The position numbers and the translations under genes were made by a program. Shown one piece after another: positions 11,631 through 23,213 of a stretch of DNA of 64,000 bases (its first letter is position 1; each line of letters starts with the position of its first letter). The notes below the pieces were generated by a model. It worked only from the letters and a program-made list of their open reading frames with translations. It ran no database searches and had not been told where the DNA came from. The stretch spans positions 3,348,046 through 3,412,045 of the forward strand of contig NZ_CP024081.1 in assembly GCF_003033885.1 (NCBI RefSeq). The letters are read 5' to 3'. This DNA is from Pseudomonas rhizophila. Lineage in GTDB: Bacteria; Pseudomonadota; Gammaproteobacteria; Pseudomonadales; Pseudomonadaceae.

Positions 11631-12392
11631 TCAGTTCAGGGTATCCACCTTGACCCGCAGAATCATGTCGTCCCGGCCTTGGGTCGAGTAGCTGCGGCTC
11701 AGCCCCTGTTTATCGGCCTGAGTCTGGCGATTGACCCCGGCCAGGGTGATCCATTCACCCAAGCGGCCGCTGACCGTTGTGTCGGTACTTTGAACGTTCA
11801 CTACATCGGGACGTTCCTGGCTCATACGGTCACGGTTGGTACTGATGTTCAGATGAACGGTCTCGCCGGTGACGCTGGCCGTGACATAAAAGCCTTGGGT
11901 GACGTTGCGGTATTCGGTCTGGCTTTGCAGGCGGCCGTAGGTGTCGGTCTGGGTGCTGGTGAACGGCACGCTCTGGCCGACCTGAATCAGCGCCGGCTGG
12001 CCTTCGCTGGCTTGTACCTGCTGCACGCCGCCTTCGCGGCTGGCGGTGCTGCGGTTGATGATGCGGGTCTGGCTGGGAGCGGCGCCGTTGATCGAATAGC
12101 CCTGGTCGCCCTGCAAGTTGTTTTCGTTGGTGTCGACCGTGATCAGCAGGCGCTTGGGGGCGGTGTCCAGTTGGGCGAGAAATGCCTTGAGCTCCTCGAT
12201 TTTACTGGGCTCGGCATTGACGATCAGTTGGTTGCCATAGGCGCTGACCTGGCCGTCCTTGCCGATGAAATTCTGCGCCACCGGCAATAGGTCGGCGCTG
12301 GTTCGGTAGTTCAGCGGGACGATTTCAGTAGCGGCCATCACCGACAGGCTGCAGCCGAGCAGCAGGGTGGCGAGCAGGGTGCGTAAGGACAT
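11631..12392 (-). CDS. Exported protein with secretin/TonB short N-terminal-like domain
   Basis: 253-aa protein with an N-terminal signal sequence (hydrophobic residues about 4-20, possible cleavage after VMA; LLLGC is a weak lipobox alternative). The first third (about 25-85) resembles the N0/N1 domain of secretins (LNYRTSADLLP...LIVNAEPSKIEELKAFLAQLD). The rest has the beta-rich pattern seen between the N-domains and the pore of type II/III secretins (SVPFTSTQT, GFYVTASV, GEWITLAGV), but no membrane-spanning secretin pore is present. It matches an uncharacterised pseudomonad protein found next to aceA. Of several in-frame starts, the ATG at 12392 has GGAG at the best spacing. Function unknown. 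Confidence 0.8.
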   Translation of the reverse strand: MSLRTLLATLLLGCSLSVMAATEIVPLNYRTSADLLPVAQNFIGKDGQVSAYGNQLIVNAEPSKIEELKAFLAQLDTAPKRLLITVDTNENNLQGDQGYSINGAAPSQTRIINRSTASREGGVQQVQASEGQPALIQVGQSVPFTSTQTDTYGRLQSQTEYRNVTQGFYVTASVTGETVHLNISTNRDRMSQERPDVVNVQSTDTTVSGRLGEWITLAGVNRQTQADKQGLSRSYSTQGRDDMILRVKVDTLN

Positions 12393-12469
12393 GTCCATTC
12401 TCCGCGAGACAAAGGCTTGATATTGCCAGTTTGTCGGCCTGGGGTGGGGCAAGTTGAATGTTAGACGGC

Positions 12470-12505
12470 AAAACGCCCCGGCATCGGTGGATGGCGGGGC
12501 GTTTT
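12470..12505. terminator. Bidirectional-type hairpin terminator
   Basis: An 11-bp perfect stem AAAACGCCCCG (12470-12480) / CGGGGCGTTTT (12495-12505). On the minus strand it would end the ribosomal oxygenase-GNAT operon; on the plus strand it faces no gene. Confidence 0.7.
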
Positions 12506-12523
12506 GTGGTTGCATGATGCTCT

Positions 12524-12655
12524 TGTGGCGAGGGGATTTATCCCCGCTGGGCTGCGCAGCAGCCCCAATGAAGCCGATTACATCAACCTGACACACCGCA
12601 GTGATTGATTTGGGGGCTGCGGAGCAGCCCAGCGGGGATAAATCCCCTCGCCACA
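12524..12655. repeat. Inverted repeat pair, GGGGATTTATCCCC type
   Basis: Two 43-44-bp arms (12524-12566 and 12612-12655) are near-perfect reverse complements containing GTGGCGAGGGGATTTATCCC and a CTGCGCAGCAG core. The family differs from the GAGCGAGCCTGCTCGC repeats elsewhere in the window. It lies between the GNAT stop and its terminator. Confidence 0.85.
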
Positions 12656-12665
12656 GGGTTTGGTT

Positions 12666-13091
12666 TCAGCCCGAGTGACGCACCATGTCCACATGCGGAA
12701 TCCCGGCTTCCAGGAACTCCTCGCTGACCACCGCAAAGCCCAATCGCTCGTAGAACGGCGTGGCATGCACCTGGGCGCTGAGCATCTGCTGCTTGAGCCC
12801 ACGCTTCTCGGCTTCGGCGATCACGGCGTGCATCAGCGCGTCACCCACCTTCAGGCCGCGCCAGTCCTTGAGGACCGAGACGCGACCGATATGGCCGTCA
12901 GTCAACAGGCGCGCGGTGCCGATGGGGAAGTCGCCTTCAAACGCCAGAAAATGCACCGCGCTCTGGTCATCGGCATCCCATTCCAGTTCAGGCGGGACGG
13001 ATTGCTCGGCAATGAACACAGTCTCACGAATGCGCCGGATCTCGGCGTTATCCTTTTGCCAGTCTGCGACACGAACGTGGATTTTATTCAT
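12666..13091 (-). CDS. GNAT-family N-acetyltransferase
   Basis: 141-aa single-domain GNAT protein. The acyl-CoA-binding region is recognisable (IGRVSVLKDWRGLKVGDAL, about 68-86) and motif B follows (ATPFYERLGF). The closest known pattern is the PA2631/ElaA-like group of small acetyltransferases; substrate unknown. The gene overlaps the end of the upstream ribosomal oxygenase gene by 8 nt, so the two are translationally coupled. An acetyltransferase coupled to a ribosomal-protein hydroxylase might share a translation-related target, but nothing in the sequence proves it. Confidence 0.88.
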   Translation of the reverse strand: MNKIHVRVADWQKDNAEIRRIRETVFIAEQSVPPELEWDADDQSAVHFLAFEGDFPIGTARLLTDGHIGRVSVLKDWRGLKVGDALMHAVIAEAEKRGLKQQMLSAQVHATPFYERLGFAVVSEEFLEAGIPHVDMVRHSG

Positions 13092-14250
13092 CAGCGAACC
13101 CCAGGCTGCCTTGCTTGACCAACTCGCAGATCAGGCCGCGACCGTCTTCGTCGGCCAGCCACGGGCCGAGGTTTTCGCTGTGCAGGGCATCGGCGGCGCA
13201 GATCATTTTCAGCAGGTCGCGCAGCTTGCCCGGCAGATAACGGCTCTGGCCGCTGGCAAACAGCAGCAGGTCATCATCGACTTCCGACCAGGCCAGGCGG
13301 GCGCTTGGGTTGCGGATGATCACTGCGCCCTGTTCCAGGCCGGCCAGCAGGTCGTCTTCTTCCAGTTCCGGGCCTACCACCAGCTCCGGGTAGCGCGGCT
13401 CGGTCATGAACTGGCCGAACCAGGTCAGCAGCAGGCGCTCGTCGCTCATGTGCTCGGCCAGCAGGCCCTTGAGGCGATCGAGGGCGTCGTGCTGGATCTG
13501 GTGCGGGTCGGCCACCGGGCGCGCATCGGCGTCGGTGTAGCGTTCTTCGTCCGGCAGGAACTGGCTGAGGAAGTCGGTGAAGTGGGTCAGCACTTCGGCG
13601 GCGCTCGGCGCGCGGAAGCCTACCGAGTAGGTCATGCAGTCATCCACGGCCACGCCGCAGTGCGCCAGGCGCGGCGGCAGGTAAAGCATGTCGCCCGGTT
13701 CCAGGGTCCACTCGTCGGTGGCTTCGAAGTCGGCGAGGATGCGCAGGTCGGCGTGTTGCAGCAGCGGGCTCTCGGAGTCGCACATCTGGCCGATTTTCCA
13801 GTTGCGCTGGCCATGGCCCTGCAGCAGGAACACATCGTAATTGTCGAAATGCGGGCCGACGCTGCCACCCGGGGCGGCGAAGCTGATCATCACATCGTCG
13901 ATGCGCCAGCTCGGCAGGAAACGGAAGTTTTCCAGCAGTTCGCTGACTTCGGGTACGAACTGATCGACAGCCTGCACCAGCAGGGTCCACTCGCGCTCCG
14001 GCAATTTGCTGAATTCGTCTTCGGCAAACGGGCCGCGACGCAATTCCCAGGGACGTTCGCCGTGCTCGATGACCAAGCGCGATTCGACTTCTTCTTCCAG
14101 GGCCAGGCCGGCCAGTTCGTCGGCATCGATCGGGCTTTGGAAGTCTGGAATCGCCTGGCGGATCAGCAGTGGTTTTTTCTGCCAGTAGTCGCGCAGGAAC
14201 TCCCGTGCCGTGATGCCGCCCAGGAGTTGCAGAGGAATATCAGGATTCAT
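13084..14250 (-). CDS. Ribosomal protein L16 arginine 3-hydroxylase (RoxA/YcfD-like JmjC oxygenase)
   Basis: 388-aa cupin/JmjC 2-oxoglutarate- and Fe(II)-dependent oxygenase. Residues about 90-210 contain the metal-binding HxD motif within VGPHFDNYDVFLLQG and the distal His in LAHCGVAVDD. The substrate-binding YLPPRLAHC stretch and a C-terminal winged-helix-like segment match YcfD, which hydroxylates an arginine of ribosomal protein L16. The N-terminus (LLGGITAREFLRDYWQKKPLLI) is typical. It lies downstream of purB's terminator and upstream of the overlapping GNAT gene. Assignment to the family is firm; substrate identity is by homology. Confidence 0.92.
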   Translation of the reverse strand: MNPDIPLQLLGGITAREFLRDYWQKKPLLIRQAIPDFQSPIDADELAGLALEEEVESRLVIEHGERPWELRRGPFAEDEFSKLPEREWTLLVQAVDQFVPEVSELLENFRFLPSWRIDDVMISFAAPGGSVGPHFDNYDVFLLQGHGQRNWKIGQMCDSESPLLQHADLRILADFEATDEWTLEPGDMLYLPPRLAHCGVAVDDCMTYSVGFRAPSAAEVLTHFTDFLSQFLPDEERYTDADARPVADPHQIQHDALDRLKGLLAEHMSDERLLLTWFGQFMTEPRYPELVVGPELEEDDLLAGLEQGAVIIRNPSARLAWSEVDDDLLLFASGQSRYLPGKLRDLLKMICAADALHSENLGPWLADEDGRGLICELVKQGSLGFADE

Positions 14251-14289
14251 GTGTAACCTATTGAAAAAATATACTTTTCAGACGCGAAT

Positions 14290-14313
14290 AAAAACGCCCG
14301 GCGCGGCCGGGCG
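14290..14313 (-). terminator. Intrinsic terminator of purB
   Basis: On the minus strand CGCCCGGC/GCCGGGCG with a short loop is followed by T5. It lies 20 nt beyond the purB stop. Confidence 0.85.
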
Positions 14314-14333
14314 TCTCAGGGCAAAACGGTGGA

Positions 14334-15791
<1,458 letters not shown>

Positions 15792-15828
15792 TTACGCGTA
15801 ACGATATAAAAAAGCGGGTTGAGGCGAC

Positions 15829-16452
15829 TTATTCGTTGCGCATCAACGGGTAAAGCTCTTTCAGCAATTTGCGTCGGCTGATCACCAGCTGCCAGCGATG
15901 ACCACCCAACTGCCGCCACAGCCGCGCCGAGCGAATTCCGGCCAGTAACAGGGCGCGGATCTTCGAGGCATTGCTCGGTTGTTGCAGATTGCGCATGTCG
16001 CCGTGTACCTGGATGCGCTGGCGCAAGGTGCTCAGGGTGTCCTGGTACAGCGCACCGCAAGCGGCGATGACGTTTTCGTGGGCGGAACCGAAGTGTTCAA
16101 CCTGTGACTGAATCTGCGGCAGGCGATTGCCGATGGTATCCAGCAGGTCGTCGCGCTTGGCCAATTGACGTTCCAGGCCCAGCATCGACAGGGCGTAGCG
16201 CAGCGGCTCGCGTTGCAGAGTGCTGGGGTCGCGCTCCAGGGCACCGATCAGTGCGCGATAACCCTCGCGCAGGTTCAGGTCATCGCCGCCATAGACTTCA
16301 AGTGTGTCCTTGGGGTCACGAATCAGCAGGCTGCCGAGCATGCAGCTCAGGCCCGCTTCGGTTGCCTGGCCGGTCTTGGCGATCCGATCCACCAGCACGG
16401 CGGCGAGAAACACACCGCCCAATGCCGTCAGTTGCTCCTGGGTCGGGCTCAT
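15829..16452 (-). CDS. hflD: High-frequency lysogenization protein HflD homologue
   Basis: 207-aa all-helical peripheral membrane protein (YcfC/HflD). In E. coli it interacts with the phage lambda CII protein and alters the lysis-lysogeny choice; its housekeeping role is unclear. The sequence matches along its whole length (for example [13 protein letters not shown] near the N-terminus). The start ATG overlaps the mnmA stop (ATGA), so it is translated from the mnmA message. The mnmA-hflD-purB order is the standard one. Confidence 0.95.
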   Translation of the reverse strand: MSPTQEQLTALGGVFLAAVLVDRIAKTGQATEAGLSCMLGSLLIRDPKDTLEVYGGDDLNLREGYRALIGALERDPSTLQREPLRYALSMLGLERQLAKRDDLLDTIGNRLPQIQSQVEHFGSAHENVIAACGALYQDTLSTLRQRIQVHGDMRNLQQPSNASKIRALLLAGIRSARLWRQLGGHRWQLVISRRKLLKELYPLMRNE

Positions 16453-17573
16453 GCCTTGCTGCTCCAGGGCTCTGCGACTTCGATCACGCCGCCGCCCAGG
16501 CAGATTTCCCCGTCGTAGAACACCACGGACTGGCCGGGTGTGACTGCTCGTTGTGGGTCATCGAACGTCGCGCGATAGCCCGTGGCGGTTTTTTCCAGCA
16601 TGCAGGGCTGATCACTCTGGCGGTAGCGAACCTTGGCCGTCAGACGGCGCGGTTGGCTGAGGTCGATCGGGTTGACCCAATAGATGTCGGAGGCGAGCAG
16701 GGCGCGGGAGAACAACCACGGATGGTCGTTGCCCTGGCCGACGATCAGCTCGTTGTGCTCCAAGTCCTTGACCAGTACGTACCACGGCTCTTCACCGGCG
16801 TCCTTCAGCCCGCCGATGCCCAGGCCCTGGCGCTGGCCGATGGTGTGGTACATCAGGCCATGATGGCGGCCGATGACTTCGCCTTCGGTGGTCTTGATTT
16901 CGCCTGGCTGGGCCGGCAGGTACTGCTTGAGGAAGTCGCTGAAACGCCGCTCGCCGATAAAGCAGATGCCGGTGGAATCTTTCTTCTTGGCGGTGGCCAG
17001 GGCGTGTTTTTCGGCGATCGCGCGCACTTGCGGCTTTTCCAGCTCGCCCACCGGGAACAGGGTCTTGGCGATCTGCTCGCCGCCGACGGCGTGCAGGAAG
17101 TAGCTCTGGTCCTTGTTCGGGTCCAGGCCCTTGAGCAGTTCGGTGCGGCCGTCGATGTCGCGGCGGCGCACATAGTGACCGGTAGCGATCAGGTCAGCGC
17201 CGAGCATCATGGCGTAGTCGAGGAACGCCTTGAACTTGATTTCGCGGTTGCAGAGGATGTCCGGGTTCGGCGTACGGCCGGCCTTGTATTCGGCCAGGAA
17301 GTGCTCGAACACGTTGTCCCAGTACTCGGCGGCGAAGTTGGCGGTGTGCAGCTTGATGCCGATCCTGTCGCAGACGGCCTGGGCGTCCGCCAGGTCGTCC
17401 ATGGCGGTGCAGTATTCGGTTCCGTCGTCTTCTTCCCAGTTCTTCATGAACAGGCCTTCCACCTCATAACCCTGCTCGATCAGCAGAAGGGCGGAAACGG
17501 AAGAGTCCACGCCGCCGGACATGCCGACAATGACGCGCTTGTTGGTGGTGTCAGAAGGGGCTGGATCACGCAT
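16449..17573 (-). CDS. mnmA: tRNA-specific 2-thiouridylase
   Basis: 374-aa enzyme that places sulfur on U34 of tRNA-Lys, -Glu and -Gln. The PP-loop ATP motif GMSGGVDSS is at about residues 18-26. The two catalytic cysteines lie in [11 protein letters not shown] and [12 protein letters not shown]. The last sulfur donor to MnmA is TusE, whose gene with tusBCD is about 22 kb away in this window, so the whole relay except IscS and TusA is here. It overlaps hflD by 4 nt and follows nudJ by 59 nt. Confidence 0.97.
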   Translation of the reverse strand: MRDPAPSDTTNKRVIVGMSGGVDSSVSALLLIEQGYEVEGLFMKNWEEDDGTEYCTAMDDLADAQAVCDRIGIKLHTANFAAEYWDNVFEHFLAEYKAGRTPNPDILCNREIKFKAFLDYAMMLGADLIATGHYVRRRDIDGRTELLKGLDPNKDQSYFLHAVGGEQIAKTLFPVGELEKPQVRAIAEKHALATAKKKDSTGICFIGERRFSDFLKQYLPAQPGEIKTTEGEVIGRHHGLMYHTIGQRQGLGIGGLKDAGEEPWYVLVKDLEHNELIVGQGNDHPWLFSRALLASDIYWVNPIDLSQPRRLTAKVRYRQSDQPCMLEKTATGYRATFDDPQRAVTPGQSVVFYDGEICLGGGVIEVAEPWSSKA

Positions 17574-17632
17574 AGCAGTTCAATGAGTGTCTTGAAAAAG
17601 GACGCGATTCTATCAGGCCCGGACGCGCAAGG

Positions 17633-18079
17633 CTAAAGAGAAGGACGGATCAGCGTCAGACTGTGGCGATGACCGGCCAGATAATCGTCGATGCAACGGA
17701 TGATCAGCTCGCTGCGCCAGTGTTCACGCTGTTCGAGCAACTCGTTGCGGGTCAGCCACTTGGCGCCCAGGATGCCATCATCCAGTGGATAGTCCGGACG
17801 GTGGTTCAAGGCCTTGGCGGCGAAACAGACCCGTTGGTAGGTCACGCCATTACTGGGGGCGGTGTACAGGTAAATGCCCACCACGCTGGTAGGTTCGACG
17901 TCCCAGCCGGTTTCTTCCAGGGTTTCGCGCACGGCGGCTTCGATCAGGGTTTCGTTCGGGTCCAGGTGGCCTGCAGGCTGGTTGAGCACCGCTCGTCCGC
18001 CCTTGGATTCTTCCACCATCAGGAAACGGCCGTTGTCTTCGACGATGGTGGCGACGGTGATGTGGGGGTTCCAGTCCAT
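17633..18079 (-). CDS. nudJ: NUDIX hydrolase (NudJ-like phosphatase)
   Basis: 148-aa Nudix protein. The Nudix box is recognisable as G(x5)E...RETLEETGW at about residues 34-58. Homologues (NudJ/YmfB) hydrolyse thiamine pyrophosphate precursors, dinucleoside or other nucleoside di/triphosphates. It lies directly upstream of mnmA on the same strand, an association conserved in gammaproteobacteria. An in-frame TTG six codons further upstream is possible, but the ATG at 18079 (MDWNPHITVATIVE) fits the family. Confidence 0.9.
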   Translation of the reverse strand: MDWNPHITVATIVEDNGRFLMVEESKGGRAVLNQPAGHLDPNETLIEAAVRETLEETGWDVEPTSVVGIYLYTAPSNGVTYQRVCFAAKALNHRPDYPLDDGILGAKWLTRNELLEQREHWRSELIIRCIDDYLAGHRHSLTLIRPSL

Positions 18080-18115
18080 GAAGCGTTCTCGATTCAAAGG
18101 TTGAACACGGTCAAA

Positions 18116-18204
18116 TGTGGGAGCGAGCCTGCTCGCGATAGCGGTGTGTCAGTCAGCGTCAGTGTTGAATGTTATACCGCTATCGCGAGCAGGCTCGCTC
18201 CCAC
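18116..18204. repeat. REP inverted-repeat pair (GAGCGAGCCTGCTCGC type)
   Basis: Arms at 18116-18144 and 18175-18204 are near-exact reverse complements (TGTGGGAGCGAGCCTGCTCG...). It lies between the 3' end of idh and the 5' end of nudJ. Confidence 0.9.
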
Positions 18205-18228
18205 GGGGGGATGCGTTGTGTCTGGAAA

Positions 18229-18260
18229 CACAAACCCCGGCACCAGGGCCGGGGTTTGTG
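18229..18260 (-). terminator. Hairpin terminator of idh
   Basis: A 13-bp perfect stem (18229-18241 with 18248-18260) lies 16 nt beyond the idh stop. The trailing T-run on the minus strand is short (TTT). Confidence 0.7.
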
Positions 18261-18276
18261 GTGTTCCTTTACAACC

Positions 18277-20983
<2,707 letters not shown>

Positions 20984-22240
20984 ATGGGGTATCAAAAGAT
21001 TCAGGTTCCAGCCGTCGGTGACAAAATCACCGTCAATGCAGACCATTCTCTTAATGTTCCCGACAACCCGATCATCCCCTTCATTGAAGGCGACGGCATT
21101 GGCGTCGATATCAGCCCGGTCATGATCAAGGTGGTGGACGCTGCGGTTCAGAAGGCCTATGGCGGCAAGCGCAAGATTTCCTGGATGGAAGTCTACGCCG
21201 GTGAGAAAGCAACTCAGGTTTACGACCAGGACACCTGGCTGCCCCAGGAAACCCTGGACGCGGTCAAAGACTACGTGGTTTCCATCAAGGGCCCGCTGAC
21301 CACGCCGGTCGGTGGTGGTATTCGCTCGCTGAACGTCGCCCTGCGCCAGCAGCTCGATTTATATGTATGCCTGCGTCCGGTGCGCTGGTTCGAAGGCGTG
21401 CCAAGCCCGGTCAAGAAGCCTGGCGACGTGGACATGACGATCTTCCGTGAGAACTCCGAAGACATCTACGCCGGTATCGAGTGGAAAGCCGGTTCGCCCG
21501 AAGCCACCAAGGTCATCAAGTTCCTGAAAGAAGAAATGGGCGTTACCAAGATCCGTTTCGACGAGAATTGCGGCATCGGCGTCAAGCCGGTTTCCAAGCA
21601 GGGCACTCAGCGTCTGGCCCGCAAGGCCTTGCAATATGTAGTGGATAACGATCGCGATTCGCTGACCATCGTGCATAAAGGCAACATCATGAAGTTCACC
21701 GAAGGTGCCTTCAAGGAGTGGGCCTACGAAGTGGCGGCCGAGGAATTCGGCGCGACCTTGCTCGACGGTGGGCCTTGGATGCAGTTCAAGAACCCGAGAA
21801 CCGGCAAGAACGTCATCGTCAAGGACGCCATCGCCGATGCCATGCTCCAGCAAATCCTGCTGCGCCCGGCCGAATACGACGTGATCGCGACCCTGAACCT
21901 CAACGGCGACTACCTCTCCGACGCCCTGGCGGCGGAAGTGGGGGGCATTGGTATTGCGCCGGGCGCCAACCTGTCCGACACCGTGGCGATGTTCGAAGCC
22001 ACCCACGGCACGGCACCCAAGTATGCCGGCAAGGACCAGGTCAACCCGGGTTCGCTGATCCTGTCGGCGGAAATGATGCTGCGGCACATGGGCTGGACCG
22101 AAGCGGCCGACCTGATCATCAAGGGCACCAATGGCGCGATTTCCGCCAAGACCGTGACCTATGACTTCGAGCGCCTGATGGACGGCGCCACGCTGTTGTC
22201 TTCCTCGGCCTTCGGTGATGCACTGATCTCGCACATGTAA
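20984..22240 (+). CDS. icd: Isocitrate dehydrogenase, NADP-dependent, dimeric type
   Basis: 418-aa TCA-cycle isocitrate dehydrogenase, E. coli Icd type. The substrate/phosphorylation segment [14 protein letters not shown] contains Ser115, equivalent to the Ser113 of E. coli Icd that AceK phosphorylates to divert isocitrate into the glyoxylate shunt. The Asp-rich metal motif [13 protein letters not shown] and the nucleotide-binding [13 protein letters not shown] region are present. The ATG at 20984 has TGGAG at a proper distance and gives [13 protein letters not shown] hairpin terminator follows. Confidence 0.97.
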   Translation: MGYQKIQVPAVGDKITVNADHSLNVPDNPIIPFIEGDGIGVDISPVMIKVVDAAVQKAYGGKRKISWMEVYAGEKATQVYDQDTWLPQETLDAVKDYVVSIKGPLTTPVGGGIRSLNVALRQQLDLYVCLRPVRWFEGVPSPVKKPGDVDMTIFRENSEDIYAGIEWKAGSPEATKVIKFLKEEMGVTKIRFDENCGIGVKPVSKQGTQRLARKALQYVVDNDRDSLTIVHKGNIMKFTEGAFKEWAYEVAAEEFGATLLDGGPWMQFKNPRTGKNVIVKDAIADAMLQQILLRPAEYDVIATLNLNGDYLSDALAAEVGGIGIAPGANLSDTVAMFEATHGTAPKYAGKDQVNPGSLILSAEMMLRHMGWTEAADLIIKGTNGAISAKTVTYDFERLMDGATLLSSSAFGDALISHM

Positions 22241-22263
22241 GCGGATCGGCAGTCAGCAAAAAA

Positions 22264-22300
22264 ATGCCCGGCTCGAGTGATCGAGTCGGGCATTGTTGTT
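22264..22300. terminator. Bidirectional terminator between icd and cspD
   Basis: The stem AATGCCCG/CGGGCATT with an internal CTCGA/TCGAG extension ends both convergent genes. On the minus strand (cspD) it is followed by a clean T-run; on the plus strand by TTGTTGTTG. Confidence 0.8.
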
Positions 22301-22321
22301 GTCAGGGGAGGCTTGTGCCGA

Positions 22322-22594
22322 TCAATGGGCTTCAGTGGTCATGACATTGACGGGGGTAGCGCAAGAGGTATCTTCGACGGTGTCGGGTGCAATATTGACC
22401 GCGTGCAGGCCCTTGGGCCCCTGGATGACTTCGAACGTGACGCGTTGTCCGGCTCTCAGGGTTTTATAGCCATCCATCTGAATCGCCGAGTAATGGGCGA
22501 AAAGGTCTTCATCCCTGCCGTTTGCGATAATGAAACCGTAGCCCTTGGCATTGTTGAACCATTTGACTTTGCCACTCATCTTGACGACCGACAT
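22322..22594 (-). CDS. cspD: Cold-shock-domain protein CspD
   Basis: 90-aa protein with one cold-shock domain. The RNA-binding motifs RNP1 (KGYGFI) and RNP2 (LFAHY) are intact. CspD-type proteins bind single-stranded nucleic acid and inhibit replication in stationary phase in E. coli; the extra C-terminal tail after residue 70 fits CspD rather than CspA. The ATG at 22594 has GAGGGA upstream; an internal ATG at 22579 has no ribosome site. It is divergent from clpS, a conserved arrangement. Confidence 0.92.
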   Translation of the reverse strand: MSVVKMSGKVKWFNNAKGYGFIIANGRDEDLFAHYSAIQMDGYKTLRAGQRVTFEVIQGPKGLHAVNIAPDTVEDTSCATPVNVMTTEAH

Positions 22595-22821
22595 AGGCCA
22601 TATCCCTCTGCAACACACTCCGTCAGTGGAGTATCATCCAATCCATCCGCAGGCTAATCTTGGAAAACAGGATCGATTCCACGGACCTTTTTAACCCACG
22701 ATGGGCTCTATTGGTTGTAACACCGTTTTCCCGATAGTCAAGGTGACCCGGCGAACGTGGTTGAAATCGCCTACAAGCGCCCCCATCACTGTATTTGCCA
22801 ACTAAACGAACCTTTCTTTCC

Positions 22822-23184
22822 ATGCATGCAATCAGCCAGATTCGACTAACATTCAATCAGGATCGCCCGGATCTACATGACGACGATTCCGCAGGCATTG
22901 CTGTTCAGGAAGCAAAGCCTGCATTACAGGCGCCACCGATGTACAAGGTGGTTTTGTTCAACGATGACTACACACCGATGGATTTCGTCGTCGAAGTGCT
23001 CGAGGTGTTTTTTAACCTGAATCGCGAGCTGGCGACCAAGGTCATGCTGGCCGTCCATACAGAGGGACGGGCAGTATGTGGAGTGTTTACCCGCGACATC
23101 GCCGAGACGAAGGCCATGCAGGTCAACCAGTACGCCCGGGAAAGCCAGCATCCGCTACTCTGTGAAATCGAGAAGGACGGTTAA
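22822..23184 (+). CDS. clpS: ATP-dependent Clp protease adaptor ClpS
   Basis: 120-aa N-recognin adaptor that delivers proteins with destabilising N-terminal residues to ClpAP. The pocket motif [14 protein letters not shown] (DD..T..FV) and the conserved HxEG ([11 protein letters not shown]) are present. The ATG at 22822 gives the conserved start [11 protein letters not shown]. clpA starts 29 nt downstream, so they form one operon. The Bpt and Aat enzymes that create N-degrons are encoded 3-4 kb further on. Confidence 0.96.
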   Translation: MHAISQIRLTFNQDRPDLHDDDSAGIAVQEAKPALQAPPMYKVVLFNDDYTPMDFVVEVLEVFFNLNRELATKVMLAVHTEGRAVCGVFTRDIAETKAMQVNQYARESQHPLLCEIEKDG

Positions 23185-23213
23185 CGCCGACCACTTGGGT
23201 ATGAGGTGAAGCT

